From Oscillospiraceae bacterium (GTDB lineage: Bacteria > Bacillota > Clostridia > Oscillospirales > Oscillospiraceae), in NCBI GenBank assembly GCA_017548065.1, contig JAFYNQ010000033.1:1-37041 (forward strand): a DNA stretch of 37,041 nt, read 5' to 3'. Under the pieces are notes generated by a model. It was given only the letters and a program-made list of their open reading frames with translations, was not told the origin of the DNA and did not search any database. Positions 1 to 8,618 of this stretch are shown here, in pieces. The position numbers and the translations under genes are program-made. The stretch's first letter is position 1. Each line of letters opens with the position of its first letter.

Positions 1-1221
1 ATGCTGTCTCTTTCGGCATTTAATGCGCTGTTGAAGATTATTGAGGAGCCGCCTGAGCATTTGCTGTTCATACTGGCTACAACGGAATTACACAAAGTTC
101 CTGCGACGATTTTGTCCCGCTGCCAGCGCTTTTCTTTCCGACGGATCAGTCAGGAGGATATTGCGGCAAGACTTCAGTATGTTGCCTATGAAGAGCAGAT
201 TGATATGGATGATTCTGCAGCGCGTGTGCTGGCTCGCCTTGCTGACGGCGGTATGCGTGACGGCTTGAGTTTACTTGATCAGTGCGCATCTGCAACTGAC
301 GGTGAGCTGACTGCAGAGCGTGTGTATGCTTGCCTTGGTATTGCTGGTATCCGACAAAGTGGAGAATTGATGGGCTGCATTGCCCGCCATGATACGGGCG
401 CTGCGCTGTCCATTATGAGCAAGCTTTACGCAGACGGTAAGGATATGGGCGCATTGCTGGATGAGTTGGCATGTTTGACCCGTGATTTTATGATTCTGAA
501 GACCGCTCCCCAGGAGGGCATTACCATGCTGTCCGGTGTAGCTGCCGATGACGAAACAAAGGAATTGGCAGAGCAGTTTTCCAGCGGTGAGCTGCTTCGT
601 ATGATGAATTGTATTCAAACGACTGTTGCCGGCTTTACGAGAAGCGAGAGCAGACGTCTGGATGCGGAGCTGTGCATTGTCAATCTTTGCCAACCGGAAT
701 TGGATACGGACGTGGAGAGCATGCTTGCACGTTTGACAAGAATTGAAGATCAGCTGAAATCGGGTAGCTTCGTAATGGCAGGCGCTGCTGTAATGCAGCC
801 GGAGCAGAAAGCGGAAGCAGTTCCCGTTGCCTCGGAAGCGGTGGTCAAGAAGGATTTGGCTGCAGAAATTAAGGATGAAGCGCCGGTGGGTTTCTGGACA
901 GACCTTGCAGCTTCATTAAGAGCAGAACTCAGTCCTGCAATGGTAGGCTTCTTTGGAACAACTCCCAATTCTCCGCTGCGCGGCGTTCTTTCCGGGGATG
1001 TATTTTACCTGGTTTGTGTCAATGATTTCATTATTGAGATCATTAACAAGCCCGAGGTTATTCAACTGGTAACGTTGAAGGCATCTGCAGCGTTGGGAAG
1101 ACCCGTCCGTGTTTGCATTACGGATAAGTCCATGTCCGGCGATAAGGCTTCTCACCTGGAGCAGCTGCTGGATTTTGGGCGAGCTCACAGCAATGTTGTG
1201 ACAATTAAGGATTCGGAATAA
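1..1221 (+). CDS. dnaX: DNA polymerase III subunit gamma/tau, 3' part (5' truncated by window)
   Basis: The clamp-loader ATPase subunit that loads the beta clamp at replication forks. The visible 406 residues begin inside the AAA+ domain: the first codons carry the sensor-1 region (SAFNALLKIIEEPPEHLLFI), followed by ILATTELHKVPATILSRCQRF with the SRC arginine-finger-type motif. The Walker A and zinc-finger part lies before base 1, so the ATG at position 1 is an internal methionine and not the start. After about residue 215 come the clamp-loader collar and a tau-like tail ending near residue 406. The next gene, ybaB, starts 29 bases later and recR follows, the conserved dnaX-ybaB-recR order. 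Identity is firm; only the 5' end is missing. Confidence 0.96.
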   Translation: MLSLSAFNALLKIIEEPPEHLLFILATTELHKVPATILSRCQRFSFRRISQEDIAARLQYVAYEEQIDMDDSAARVLARLADGGMRDGLSLLDQCASATDGELTAERVYACLGIAGIRQSGELMGCIARHDTGAALSIMSKLYADGKDMGALLDELACLTRDFMILKTAPQEGITMLSGVAADDETKELAEQFSSGELLRMMNCIQTTVAGFTRSESRRLDAELCIVNLCQPELDTDVESMLARLTRIEDQLKSGSFVMAGAAVMQPEQKAEAVPVASEAVVKKDLAAEIKDEAPVGFWTDLAASLRAELSPAMVGFFGTTPNSPLRGVLSGDVFYLVCVNDFIIEIINKPEVIQLVTLKASAALGRPVRVCITDKSMSGDKASHLEQLLDFGRAHSNVVTIKDSE

Positions 1222-1250
1222 GATAATAATTAAGATAGGAGTATTTTACT

Positions 1251-1595
1251 ATGGCAAAAGGTGGATTCCGGGGTATGCCCGGTGGTGTTAATCAGGCTGC
1301 TATGATGCGCCAGGTGCAGAAGATGCAGCAGGATATGCTGCGTATGCAGGAAGAGCTTGAGAATAAGACCTATACTGCAACTGCAGGCGGCGGTATGGTA
1401 ACTGCAACTGCAAACGGAAAGCATGAGATCGTTGCTCTGGAAATCAAGCCCGAGGCTGTTGACCCCGATGATGTTGAGATGCTGCAGGATATGGTCATTG
1501 CAGCTGTGAATGAGGCACTGCGTGCTGCAGACAGTGATTCTGCCAGCAACATGTCCAAACTCACCGGTGGCTTGAACCTGGGCGGTCTGTTCTAA
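1251..1595 (+). CDS. ybaB: YbaB/EbfC family nucleoid-associated protein
   Basis: A 114-residue DNA-binding protein of the YbaB/EbfC family. These form tweezer-like dimers and associate with the nucleoid. The N-terminus is a Met/Gln-rich helix (MMRQVQKMQQDMLRMQEELE, about residues 20-40). A beta-rich core with the family's G-G-G-M-V-T-A-T-ANGKHE pattern follows (about residues 46-64), and the C-terminus ends in the Gly/Leu-rich tail (GLNLGGLF). Length is typical. It lies between dnaX and recR, the standard context, with recR starting 9 bases after its stop, so all three are very probably co-transcribed. Confidence 0.95.
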   Translation: MAKGGFRGMPGGVNQAAMMRQVQKMQQDMLRMQEELENKTYTATAGGGMVTATANGKHEIVALEIKPEAVDPDDVEMLQDMVIAAVNEALRAADSDSASNMSKLTGGLNLGGLF

Positions 1596-1604
1596 GGAGC
1601 GACT

Positions 1605-2204
1605 ATGCAGTATTTCCCGACAGCTTTACAAGAGCTTACAGAGCAATTTGGACGCTTGCCCGGTATCGGCACTAAAACTGCGCAGAGGCTGGCGTTTCAT
1701 GTGCTGGAAATGCCGTATGAAGATGCAGAGGCATTTGCGGATGCGATTGTTAAGGCAAAGAAGACAGTGCATTGCTGTCCCGGTTGCCAAAATCTTACTG
1801 ACCGTGAGCTGTGCGCTATCTGCGGCGACGATATGCGTGATCACGGTACGATTTGTGTTGTGACAGAGCCGAAGGATGTTGTCGCTATGGAGCGCTCCCG
1901 GGAGTTTTCTGGTGTTTATCACGTGCTTCACGGTGTGATCTCACCCTTGAATCATGTAACACAAGATGATATCCGCATCAAGGAATTATTGCACCGTGTT
2001 TCTTCCGGCACTGTCCGTGAGGTGATCATGGCAACAAATCCGGATACAGAGGGAGAGGCAACGGCTATGTACATCTGCCGCCTGCTGCGGCCGCTGGAAG
2101 TGCGTGTAACGAGACTTGCGTCCGGTATCCCGGTTGGTAGTCAGCTTGAATTTGCGGACGAGGTAACGCTTTCCAGAGCTCTGGAAGGAAGACAAGATAT
2201 GTAA
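1605..2204 (+). CDS. recR: Recombination mediator protein RecR
   Basis: Works with RecF/RecO to load RecA at gapped DNA in recombinational repair. The 199 residues match the family length. The N-terminal helix-hairpin-helix is at LPGIGTKTAQRLAFHVL (about residues 17-34). The four-cysteine zinc finger is at CCPGCQNLTDRELCAICGD (about residues 56-75). The Toprim domain begins at ICVVTEPKDVVAMERS and includes the E-G-E-A-T-A segment (about residues 145-155). The start ATG follows an AAGGAG site that overlaps the ybaB stop region. It is the last gene of the dnaX operon, ended by the hairpin at 2211-2240. Confidence 0.97.
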   Translation: MQYFPTALQELTEQFGRLPGIGTKTAQRLAFHVLEMPYEDAEAFADAIVKAKKTVHCCPGCQNLTDRELCAICGDDMRDHGTICVVTEPKDVVAMERSREFSGVYHVLHGVISPLNHVTQDDIRIKELLHRVSSGTVREVIMATNPDTEGEATAMYICRLLRPLEVRVTRLASGIPVGSQLEFADEVTLSRALEGRQDM

Positions 2205-2210
2205 ATAGTA

Positions 2211-2240
2211 AAGACGGGTTGCGTTTCGGCAACCCGTCTT
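2211..2240. terminator. Bidirectional terminator between recR and the EIIC-like gene
   Basis: A perfect 12-bp stem (2211-2222 with 2229-2240, AAGACGGGTTGC) closes a 6-base loop. The A-run and T-run edges give a U-tract on both strands. It sits between two convergent stop codons and can serve both. Confidence 0.9.
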
Positions 2241-2245
2241 TTATG

Positions 2246-3340
2246 TTACAGATCCAGTTTTAAGTCGTTATCCTTGATCCATCCCCACTTGCGCAGAACC
2301 AGGCAGAAGAGCCAGCTTAAAAGGGCAGGGAGGACAAAACATATCAGGACGAGTCCAATCCAGTCCCAGGCAGTAATCACTTTTTGGGCATCGTTGACCC
2401 AGCCGGTGTATACACCGATCTGTCCAACAAAGCCGCAGGTACCCATGCCGGAGGACACGGCAGCACCGTTCATTTCCAGCTTGAACAGACAAGTGGCAAG
2501 AGGGCCGGTAATAGCAGAGGCCAGGATCGGCGGAATCCAGATGCGCGGATTCTTTACGATATTTGGCATTTGCAGCATGCTCGTGCCAACGCCCTGGGCG
2601 ACAAGACCGCCCCAGCGGTTTTCACGGAAACTCATTACAGCAAAACCTACCATTTGCGCACAGCAACCGGCAACAGCTGCACCACCGGCAAGTCCGGTCA
2701 GTCCCAAAGCTGCGCAAATGGCGGCGGAACTGATGGGCAGCGTAAGGGCAATGCCGATAATCACAGAGACCAATATGCCCATAATAAAGGGTTGCTGCGT
2801 CGTAGCCCATTTCACTGCATTGCCAACTGCGCTTGCGGCTGTTCCAATGGGAGCGGCAACAAGGGCAGCAAAGCCAATACCAACCAGCACGGTAACAATG
2901 GGGGTTACCAAAATATCAATCTTGGTTTCCTTGGACACAAGCTTGCCGCATTCGCAGGCGAGAATTGCCACAAAGTAAACGGCAAGAGGGCCACCTGCAC
3001 TGCCCATGGTATTGGCAGCAAAGCCAACGGGTATCAAAGAAAACAGAACAAGGGGCGGACATTTGAGGGCGTAGCCGATGGCGATGGCAATACCCGGTCC
3101 CACCATTGCGGAAGCGAGGCCGCCGATGGTATAACTGACGGCGCCGTCACCGGTGCCGATGGTAGCAATGATGGCATTTAAAAAACCAATGTGAAACTGC
3201 TGACCAATGGTGTTAAGAATCGTGCCCACCAGGAGTGTGCAGAAGAGACCTTGCGCCATGGCTCCCAGGGCATCAATTCCGTATCGTTTTCCGGAGAAAA
3301 CGATGTCCTTTTTCTTGAGAAAATCTTTTATCTTGCTCAT
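2246..3340 (-). CDS. Stand-alone PTS EIIC-like membrane transporter (PTS_EIIC_2 family)
   Basis: A 364-residue polytopic membrane protein, about 9-10 hydrophobic segments, rich in Gly/Ala and resembling the PTS_EIIC_2 (PF13303) family of EIIC-like permeases. Recognisable features are the N-terminal KKKDIVFSGKRYGIDALGAMAQGLF, a GGPLAVYF segment, and MSFRENRWGGLVAQGVGTSMLQMPNI in the second half. No EIIA or EIIB domain is fused and none is encoded nearby, so whether it transports by phosphotransfer is unclear. The ATG is preceded by AAGGA. It starts 12 bases after the thioesterase stop, so the two form an operon from the promoter at 3763-3791. The substrate cannot be read from the sequence. Confidence 0.85.
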   Translation of the reverse strand: MSKIKDFLKKKDIVFSGKRYGIDALGAMAQGLFCTLLVGTILNTIGQQFHIGFLNAIIATIGTGDGAVSYTIGGLASAMVGPGIAIAIGYALKCPPLVLFSLIPVGFAANTMGSAGGPLAVYFVAILACECGKLVSKETKIDILVTPIVTVLVGIGFAALVAAPIGTAASAVGNAVKWATTQQPFIMGILVSVIIGIALTLPISSAAICAALGLTGLAGGAAVAGCCAQMVGFAVMSFRENRWGGLVAQGVGTSMLQMPNIVKNPRIWIPPILASAITGPLATCLFKLEMNGAAVSSGMGTCGFVGQIGVYTGWVNDAQKVITAWDWIGLVLICFVLPALLSWLFCLVLRKWGWIKDNDLKLDL

Positions 3341-3352
3341 TTGTATTGTTCC

Positions 3353-3739
3353 TTACAGCTTTGCGTATGTTTTATCCAGGAAACGTTGGGTAGAGATCAC
3401 TGCTCGCTTGTGAGTTCCTTCACCAATCTTTCCGGCTTCGTCATACGCAGTTACGGTGAAAGTAATCATACTTCCGTTAACTTCTGTTACCTCTGCTTCA
3501 GCGCGGACTTCCATGCCCACGGGTGTAGCAGAAATGTGAGTAATGTTAAGCTCTGTTCCTACAGAGGTTTTTTCTTCGGGCAAAGCTTCTGCAATGGCGT
3601 TGCAGGCTGCACCTTCCATCAAAGCGACCATACAAGGTGTTGCGTAGACAAGAAGACTGCCGGAGCCAACCTCGGATGCAGTATCCTCACGTTCAACCTG
3701 TGTTGCGGCAATACCCTTCATTCCAACAGTAATTTCCAT
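3353..3739 (-). CDS. Hot-dog thioesterase, fluoroacetyl-CoA thioesterase (FlK)-like
   Basis: A single-domain hot-dog protein of 128 residues, probably a cytoplasmic acyl-CoA thioesterase. Residues T34, E42 and H68 have the same spacing (8 and 26) as the Thr42-Glu50-His76 triad known in FlK, and the surrounding pattern TPCMVALMEGAA ... THISATPVG is typical of that subfamily. An upstream in-frame ATG exists at 3757, but the GGAGGG site lies between it and the ATG at 3739 with ideal spacing, so 3739 is chosen. It heads a two-gene operon with the EIIC-like permease. FlK-like proteins are widespread and most are not known to act on fluoroacetyl-CoA; the substrate is unknown. Confidence 0.88.
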   Translation of the reverse strand: MEITVGMKGIAATQVEREDTASEVGSGSLLVYATPCMVALMEGAACNAIAEALPEEKTSVGTELNITHISATPVGMEVRAEAEVTEVNGSMITFTVTAYDEAGKIGEGTHKRAVISTQRFLDKTYAKL

Positions 3740-3762
3740 AATTATCCCTCCAATCATCTTAA

Positions 3763-3791
3763 AATATAGACCAATTTTTACGGAATGTCAA
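3763..3791 (-). promoter_or_regulatory. Sigma-A promoter for thioesterase/EIIC operon
   Basis: On the minus strand TTGACA (3791-3786), a 17-base spacer, then TATATT (3768-3763). The start codon of the thioesterase is 24 bases further on. It lies back to back with the pncB promoter. Confidence 0.8.
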
Positions 3792-3800
3792 TAAAAAGTG

Positions 3801-3829
3801 TTGCTATTTGGTAAATTTGGACTTATAAT
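3801..3829 (+). promoter_or_regulatory. Sigma-A promoter for pncB operon
   Basis: TTGCTA (3801-3806), a 17-base spacer and a perfect TATAAT (3824-3829), 30 bases upstream of the pncB start. Confidence 0.8.
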
Positions 3830-3859
3830 AATGGCAATATTAAATGAGAGGTGTTTATC

Positions 3860-5311
3860 ATGACAAAAGATAAGCTGAACCTTACAATGCTTTGCGATTT
3901 CTATGAGCTGACCATGGGTAACGGTTATTTTGAAAAAGGCTATAAGGATCGCATTTGCTATTTTGATGTGTTTTTCCGCCAGTGTCCCGATGGCGGTGGC
4001 TTTGCCATTGCTGCAGGCCTGGAGCAGATCGTGCAGTATATTCAGGACCTGCATTTTGATAAGGAAGATATTGAATATCTGCGTGGCAGAAAATTGTTCT
4101 CCGAGGAGTTCCTGAAATATTTGGAAACCTTCCATTTTACCGGCGATATTTGGGCAGTGCCGGAGGGCACTCCCATCTTCCCGAAGGAGCCGATCATGAC
4201 AGTTCGTGCCCCTGCTATTGAGGCGCAGCTGATTGAGACATTCATACTTCTGTCCATCAACCATCAGAGTCTTATTGCCACAAAGGCAAACCGCATTGTC
4301 CGTGCTGCTGACGGAAGAACGGTGTTGGAGTTCGGTTCTCGCCGTGCACAGGGCGCAGATGCAGCAATTCTTGGCTCCAGAGCGGCCTACATTGGTGGCT
4401 GCAACGGTACGGCTTGCACGATTTCCGATCAGCTGTTTGGTGTCTATGCCGGTGGTACTATGGCGCATGCCTGGGTACAGATGTTTGATTCGGAATATGA
4501 TGCATTCAAGACTTACTGCGAAATGTACCCCAACAATGCTACGCTGCTTGTGGACACCTATAATACACTGAAATCCGGTGTTCCCAATGCGATTCGCGCA
4601 TTTAATGAAGTACTGAAGCCTTTGGGTATCAAGAAATGCGGCATTCGTCTTGATTCCGGTGACATTGCGTATCTTTCTCGTTCTGCGAGAAAGATGCTGG
4701 ATGAGGCCGGCTGGACGGAATGTCAGATATCTGCCTCCAACTCTTTGGATGAGTATATTATTCAGGATCTCCTTCGTCAGGGCGCTCAGGTGGATATGTT
4801 CGGCGTAGGCGAGCGCCTGATCACTGCAAAAAGCGAACCCGTGTTCGGTGGTGTTTATAAGTTGGCAGCCGTTGAACTGGATGATGGAACGGTTCAGCCG
4901 AAGATCAAGATCTCCGAGAACACCGGTAAAATCACCAATCCTCATTTCAAGAAGCTTTACAGATTCTTCGGAAATGATACCGGTAAGGCAATTGCGGACT
5001 ATCTTTGTGTTTATGACGAAACGGTGGATGATAGCGGCGAAATGGAGATTTTCGACCCTGAAGCTACCTGGAAGACAAAGACTGTTTATAATTTCACTGC
5101 AAAGGAACTGCTTGTACCTATCTTTAAAAACGGTGAACTGGTTTACAAGTGTCCGGATCTCCAGTCTGTCCGTGCTTACTGCCTGGAGCAGGTGGATACT
5201 CTTTGGGATGAAGTTAAGCGTTTTGACAATCCTCACACTTACTATGTGGATCTGTCCAAGAAATTGTGGGATATTAAGTACGGCCTGCTGAAATCCAAGA
5301 GCGGAAAATGA
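3860..5311 (+). CDS. pncB: Nicotinate phosphoribosyltransferase
   Basis: Converts nicotinate plus PRPP (with ATP) to nicotinate mononucleotide, the entry step of the Preiss-Handler NAD salvage route. The 483-residue protein opens with NLTMLCDFYELTMGNGYFEKG, the family signature, and carries FGSRRAQGADAA and RLDSGDIAYLSRSARKMLDEAGW, characteristic of the phosphoribosyltransferase barrel. A GTG nine bases upstream is in frame, but GAGAGG (3846-3851) is correctly spaced only for the ATG at 3860. A strong promoter lies just upstream. Its stop overlaps the next start (ATGA), so at least three further genes are probably co-transcribed. Confidence 0.96.
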   Translation: MTKDKLNLTMLCDFYELTMGNGYFEKGYKDRICYFDVFFRQCPDGGGFAIAAGLEQIVQYIQDLHFDKEDIEYLRGRKLFSEEFLKYLETFHFTGDIWAVPEGTPIFPKEPIMTVRAPAIEAQLIETFILLSINHQSLIATKANRIVRAADGRTVLEFGSRRAQGADAAILGSRAAYIGGCNGTACTISDQLFGVYAGGTMAHAWVQMFDSEYDAFKTYCEMYPNNATLLVDTYNTLKSGVPNAIRAFNEVLKPLGIKKCGIRLDSGDIAYLSRSARKMLDEAGWTECQISASNSLDEYIIQDLLRQGAQVDMFGVGERLITAKSEPVFGGVYKLAAVELDDGTVQPKIKISENTGKITNPHFKKLYRFFGNDTGKAIADYLCVYDETVDDSGEMEIFDPEATWKTKTVYNFTAKELLVPIFKNGELVYKCPDLQSVRAYCLEQVDTLWDEVKRFDNPHTYYVDLSKKLWDIKYGLLKSKSGK

Positions 5312-5811
5312 GAAAAGGGAATGCCTGGCGGATGGCCTATGGCGGTGTGATGGCAGCTTTGGCTGTGGTGATTATGTGTCTGGGTACACTGATTCCGCTT
5401 GCTACTTTTATCTGTCCGGTGCTTTGCTGCCTGATTGGTGCTACGGTGCTGCGTTTATGCGGTAGCCGTGTTTCTTGGGCTTGGTATGCAGCGCTTTGTA
5501 TTTTGTCGCTGCTCCTTGCACCGGATAAAGAAGCTGCTGTAGTCTATGTTATGCTTGGGGCATATCCTATGCTGAAAACCTTCTTTGACAGACTCCCGGG
5601 AAGCGTTTTCTTTAAATTGCTTTATTTCAATGCCTCTGCGGCTGTTTTATATACGCTGCTTATGCGACTTCTTGGACTTTCTGCTGTGCTGTCTGAATAC
5701 GGTGAGCTTGGAATTGCGGGCTTCCTGATAATGACAGTCGCTGCAAATGTAACTTTTTTGCTGCTTGATGTGTTGCTGAAACGAATTTCTGTCAGGAGAA
5801 AGTCAAAATGA
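5308..5811 (+). CDS. Small integral membrane protein of unknown function
   Basis: A 167-residue very hydrophobic protein with about five predicted membrane spans (roughly residues 10-30, 33-50, 56-72, 100-125 and 132-158) and a basic C-terminal tail (KRISVRRKSK). The segment LLAPDKEAAVVYVMLGAYPMLK recalls a conserved clostridial membrane protein with S-component-like topology, but I cannot name the family. The start ATG overlaps the pncB stop by four bases and its own stop overlaps the next start, so it is translationally coupled on both sides. Its position could suggest a role near niacin uptake, but this is only guilt by association. Confidence 0.75.
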   Translation: MRKGNAWRMAYGGVMAALAVVIMCLGTLIPLATFICPVLCCLIGATVLRLCGSRVSWAWYAALCILSLLLAPDKEAAVVYVMLGAYPMLKTFFDRLPGSVFFKLLYFNASAAVLYTLLMRLLGLSAVLSEYGELGIAGFLIMTVAANVTFLLLDVLLKRISVRRKSK

Positions 5812-6077
5812 GTGATGAAAAATGGGTGCTGTACATTTTGGAATGCGGAGACCACACACTATACACCGGGATCACCAATGATTTGGAAAAGCGGCTGGAG
5901 GCACACCGTGCCGGCACCGGAGCAAAGTACACCCGGGGAAGAGGTCCGCTTACATTGTGTTATACAGAACCTTGCGAAGATCGTGGGCAAGCTTCCCGGA
6001 GGGAATGGGAAGTTAAGCACATGACAAGAGCAGAAAAAATGTTGTTGTTCCGTACGGACACAGCAAGAAGGGGATAG
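5808..6077 (+). CDS. GIY-YIG domain protein, UPF0213 (YhbQ/YazA) family
   Basis: An 89-residue single-domain GIY-YIG protein. The signature is degenerate in the way usual for UPF0213: LYILEC at residues 8-13 and LYTGIT at 18-23, then the conserved Arg at about 29 (EKRLEAH), the AKYTRGRGP segment, and Glu residues in YTEPCEDRGQASRREWEVK. Such proteins belong to the same nuclease superfamily as UvrC's N-terminal domain. Their cellular role is largely uncertain, with nucleic-acid repair or processing suggested. The start overlaps the preceding stop (ATGA) and the next gene begins 4 bases after its stop. Confidence 0.92.
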   Translation: MSDEKWVLYILECGDHTLYTGITNDLEKRLEAHRAGTGAKYTRGRGPLTLCYTEPCEDRGQASRREWEVKHMTRAEKMLLFRTDTARRG

Positions 6078-6081
6078 ACAG

Positions 6082-6816
6082 ATGCAGAATTTTTTGCATA
6101 CAACAGAAACAGTTCCCGAAGGTTTGGGCTTTTCGCATTTTGACAGCTTGCATTTGATTTGGCTGGTTGCAGGTGTTTTGATCTGCGTTCTTAACGCCCT
6201 TTGGTATCGCAGTTTGTCGGAAAAGGGAAAGGACCGCTGGAAAAAGATCGTAGCAAGCCTGATCGTCCTGGATGAAATTTTTAAGGTTGTAATGCTGGTG
6301 ATCGGAAATCGGTACAAAGTATCGTACTTGCCGCTTCATCTTTGCAGTATCAATATTTTTATAATTGCAGTCCATGCCTGGAAGCCCTCTAGGATCCTTG
6401 GCGGCTTTTTGTATACGGTTTGCATACCTGGAGCTATTGCGGCACTTCTGTTTCCTACGTGGACGTCTCTGCCCCTGGGGAATTTTATGCACCTGCACAG
6501 CTTCACAGTTCATATTTTGCTGGTTATGTATCCAGTTGTTCTTACGGCGTCCGGCGAACTGGCGCCCAGCGTTAAACAACTTCACAAATACCTGCTCTTG
6601 CTGATCGCTATGGCGCTGCCGATTTGGCTTATCAATATTTTGCTTGATACCAATTTTATGTTCCTTATGGAAGCAGATGAAGGTAATCCATTGTATCTGT
6701 TTGAGCAGCTTTGGGGTAGCCATCTTCTCGGTTTTCCGGTGATCATCGCCGGTGTGCTGGTGGTTATGTATGTGCCGCTTGTGATTTACAGACTTAAAAA
6801 AGGAAAAGAAATATAA
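6082..6816 (+). CDS. YwaF family (TIGR02206) integral membrane protein
   Basis: A 244-residue membrane protein with about six transmembrane helices. The N-terminal SHFDSLHLIWLVAG, with the conserved His-Leu-Ile-Trp, the central LPLHLCSINIFI and the WTSLPLGNFMHLHSFTVHILL segment match the YwaF/TIGR02206 family. Function in that family is not established. The last gene of the pncB operon, ended by the hairpin at 6820-6850. Confidence 0.85.
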   Translation: MQNFLHTTETVPEGLGFSHFDSLHLIWLVAGVLICVLNALWYRSLSEKGKDRWKKIVASLIVLDEIFKVVMLVIGNRYKVSYLPLHLCSINIFIIAVHAWKPSRILGGFLYTVCIPGAIAALLFPTWTSLPLGNFMHLHSFTVHILLVMYPVVLTASGELAPSVKQLHKYLLLLIAMALPIWLINILLDTNFMFLMEADEGNPLYLFEQLWGSHLLGFPVIIAGVLVVMYVPLVIYRLKKGKEI

Positions 6817-6819
6817 GAA

Positions 6820-6850
6820 AACTCCCCTGATGTGTACCATCAGGGGAGTT
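6820..6850. terminator. Bidirectional terminator between ywaF-like and VanW-family genes
   Basis: A perfect 13-bp stem (6820-6832 with 6838-6850, AACTCCCCTGATG) with a 5-base loop, followed by GTTTTGTT on the plus strand and preceded by A-rich sequence giving a U-run on the minus strand. It lies between convergent stops. Confidence 0.92.
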
Positions 6851-6856
6851 GTTTTG

Positions 6857-8548
6857 TTAACCTTCAGTAACTTGACCGTTGCCAATACCGGGGAGGGTTT
6901 CGTTTGTTCCGGTGTCGGTGGAGCCCGATGCGCCTTCAATCTTGCATATAACTGCGTCTCGTCTTGCAAATTCCGAAACTGCTTCTTTTTCTTTGGAAAT
7001 TAGCTCGTTTGTGGCTTTGCTGTACTTGCAGCGATAGGTCGTTACATCGTAGCCGTTGTAGGGGGTGGTGATATAGTCGCCGTCCTTGTAACCCTCGGGG
7101 TTGTTGGCAGCCATGGTCTTATAAGTTGTTTTTGCAGTGTAGTATGCAGTGACAACATATTCCATCTTGATATAGTAGTCCTTGGTATCTGTGCCAACAA
7201 GGGAGATCGTCACAGAACCGCCGTCTGCCACAGCGTCTATACGGATGGGATAGTCTTTGTCATTCTGGAAACTAAAGTCCAAGGTGCCCCAGTTTACCGT
7301 AGCGTCCATGCCCAGAGGTACGTAACCTGCTGCATAGCGATGGCATTCACGCTCAATGATTTTTAGGTCGGCCTGGAGCGCACAGTAGTAAAGGGTAGAG
7401 GAAACCTGGCAGATACCGCCGCCAATTGTGCTGACGGTTTCATCACCGTTGTAGGAGGCACCGGGTTTATAACCCTTTTCTGCGGTACGTTCGCCCAGTG
7501 TTTCGTTATAAGAGAAAATATCGCCGGGGTAAAGGATCACACCGTTAACGGCTTCGCATGCCAGTCGGAGATTTGTCTGTCTGTTACTGCTGCTGCTTTG
7601 GGTCGCGGTGTGTGTACCCAAAGTGTCTTTATAAAGCATGGCGGACAGAGATTCTGCGGTGTTTTCCGGTGCGATCACATCAAAGGGAATCTCCACGGTC
7701 TCGCCGTAAGCGGTGGCATCCAATTTGGCTTGCACAGCTTCTTTGTCAAAGCCACAGCCGTTTTTGCCTTCCTGCACCTCAAATGTTTCGGTATAAGACG
7801 CATCAACGGGAGTAGTGGCATATTGGTCAAGGATTGCCTGCAGGTCAATGGGTTCGGGGGGAATCAGATCACACTGTGTCTCAACAAGGAAGGTTCTGCG
7901 GCTGTATGCATCCTTGACCTCCTGGTAAACAGCATCCAGATTCAAGCCGTATTCCGGGACACCCAGATTCACAACGAGTGTCAGCTCCGGTGCTGTGCCG
8001 GTAACTTCGTAAGTGGATTGGGAAAGTGTTGTGTTGTAGTGGTTTTCAAATTCAGAAAGCGCATCTTTTACTGCGGAGTTGTTCAAACTCAAATAAGGGG
8101 TAATATCCACTACGATCCCGTCTGCGGCAGCTACCTGCTTATCTGCTTCCTGTTTTGCGGCAAAACCGCTTCGTCCGTAGCGGTAGGCATCCCATACAGC
8201 AGCCTTGACATTCAGTTCTGCGCCAGAGACCGCAGGGGAGATATCAACCTGGGTATCAAATACTTTAACGGTCATGGTGTTGCTTCCGTATTCGTGGGCA
8301 ACGTTATTGACAGCATTGACGGCTTCCTGACGGGTCATACCACCGACATCAACGCCTGCAATGCTTACGTTTTCAAGAATGGTTCCGTTAAAGTCAAAGC
8401 CGTACAAATAAAGGCAACCGCCTGCTACAATGAGTACCAGCAGAAGCAATACAGAACATACGGATATCGTAACAACTGCACCGGTAGAAACGGAGCGTTT
8501 GTTTTGCTTTTTCTGAGCAGTAGTTGGTTTGCTCTTTTTCTTTGGCAT
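6857..8548 (-). CDS. VanW family membrane-anchored cell-wall protein
   Basis: A 563-residue protein exported with an N-terminal anchor: a Lys-rich cytoplasmic stretch (residues 1-20), one hydrophobic span (about 23-50), then an extracellular part. Two putative peptidoglycan-binding (PG_binding_4-like) modules occupy about 60-205 and 210-300. The VanW domain (about 325-455) contains NGVILYPGDIFSYNETLGERT and IGGGICQVSST (375-385), the family hallmarks. The C-terminal region (about 465-540) resembles the beta-rich tail common in clostridial VanW proteins. VanW is named from vancomycin-resistance clusters, but most such proteins are not resistance genes and there are no other van genes here. It has its own promoter downstream of mfd. 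Confidence 0.92.
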   Translation of the reverse strand: MPKKKSKPTTAQKKQNKRSVSTGAVVTISVCSVLLLLVLIVAGGCLYLYGFDFNGTILENVSIAGVDVGGMTRQEAVNAVNNVAHEYGSNTMTVKVFDTQVDISPAVSGAELNVKAAVWDAYRYGRSGFAAKQEADKQVAAADGIVVDITPYLSLNNSAVKDALSEFENHYNTTLSQSTYEVTGTAPELTLVVNLGVPEYGLNLDAVYQEVKDAYSRRTFLVETQCDLIPPEPIDLQAILDQYATTPVDASYTETFEVQEGKNGCGFDKEAVQAKLDATAYGETVEIPFDVIAPENTAESLSAMLYKDTLGTHTATQSSSSNRQTNLRLACEAVNGVILYPGDIFSYNETLGERTAEKGYKPGASYNGDETVSTIGGGICQVSSTLYYCALQADLKIIERECHRYAAGYVPLGMDATVNWGTLDFSFQNDKDYPIRIDAVADGGSVTISLVGTDTKDYYIKMEYVVTAYYTAKTTYKTMAANNPEGYKDGDYITTPYNGYDVTTYRCKYSKATNELISKEKEAVSEFARRDAVICKIEGASGSTDTGTNETLPGIGNGQVTEG

Positions 8549-8581
8549 CGCAAATCTACCTTTCTAGAATAAATTTGTACT

Positions 8582-8609
8582 ATTGTATCACATTTTCGGC
8601 GAAAAGCAA
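8582..8609 (-). promoter_or_regulatory. Sigma-A promoter for the VanW-family gene
   Basis: On the minus strand TTGCTT (8609-8604), a 16-base spacer, TACAAT (8587-8582), 33 bases before the start codon. It suggests transcription independent of mfd. Confidence 0.65.
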
Positions 8610-8618
8610 GAGGTGGAC

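Noticed and set aside
3788-5236. Open frame of about 480 codons opposite pncB.
   Set aside because: Antisense shadow of a well-defined enzyme gene with its own promoter.
6857-8548. Vancomycin resistance gene, because of the VanW name.
   Set aside because: VanW-domain proteins are common wall proteins, and no vanA/H/X/Y-type genes or VanRS pair occur here.
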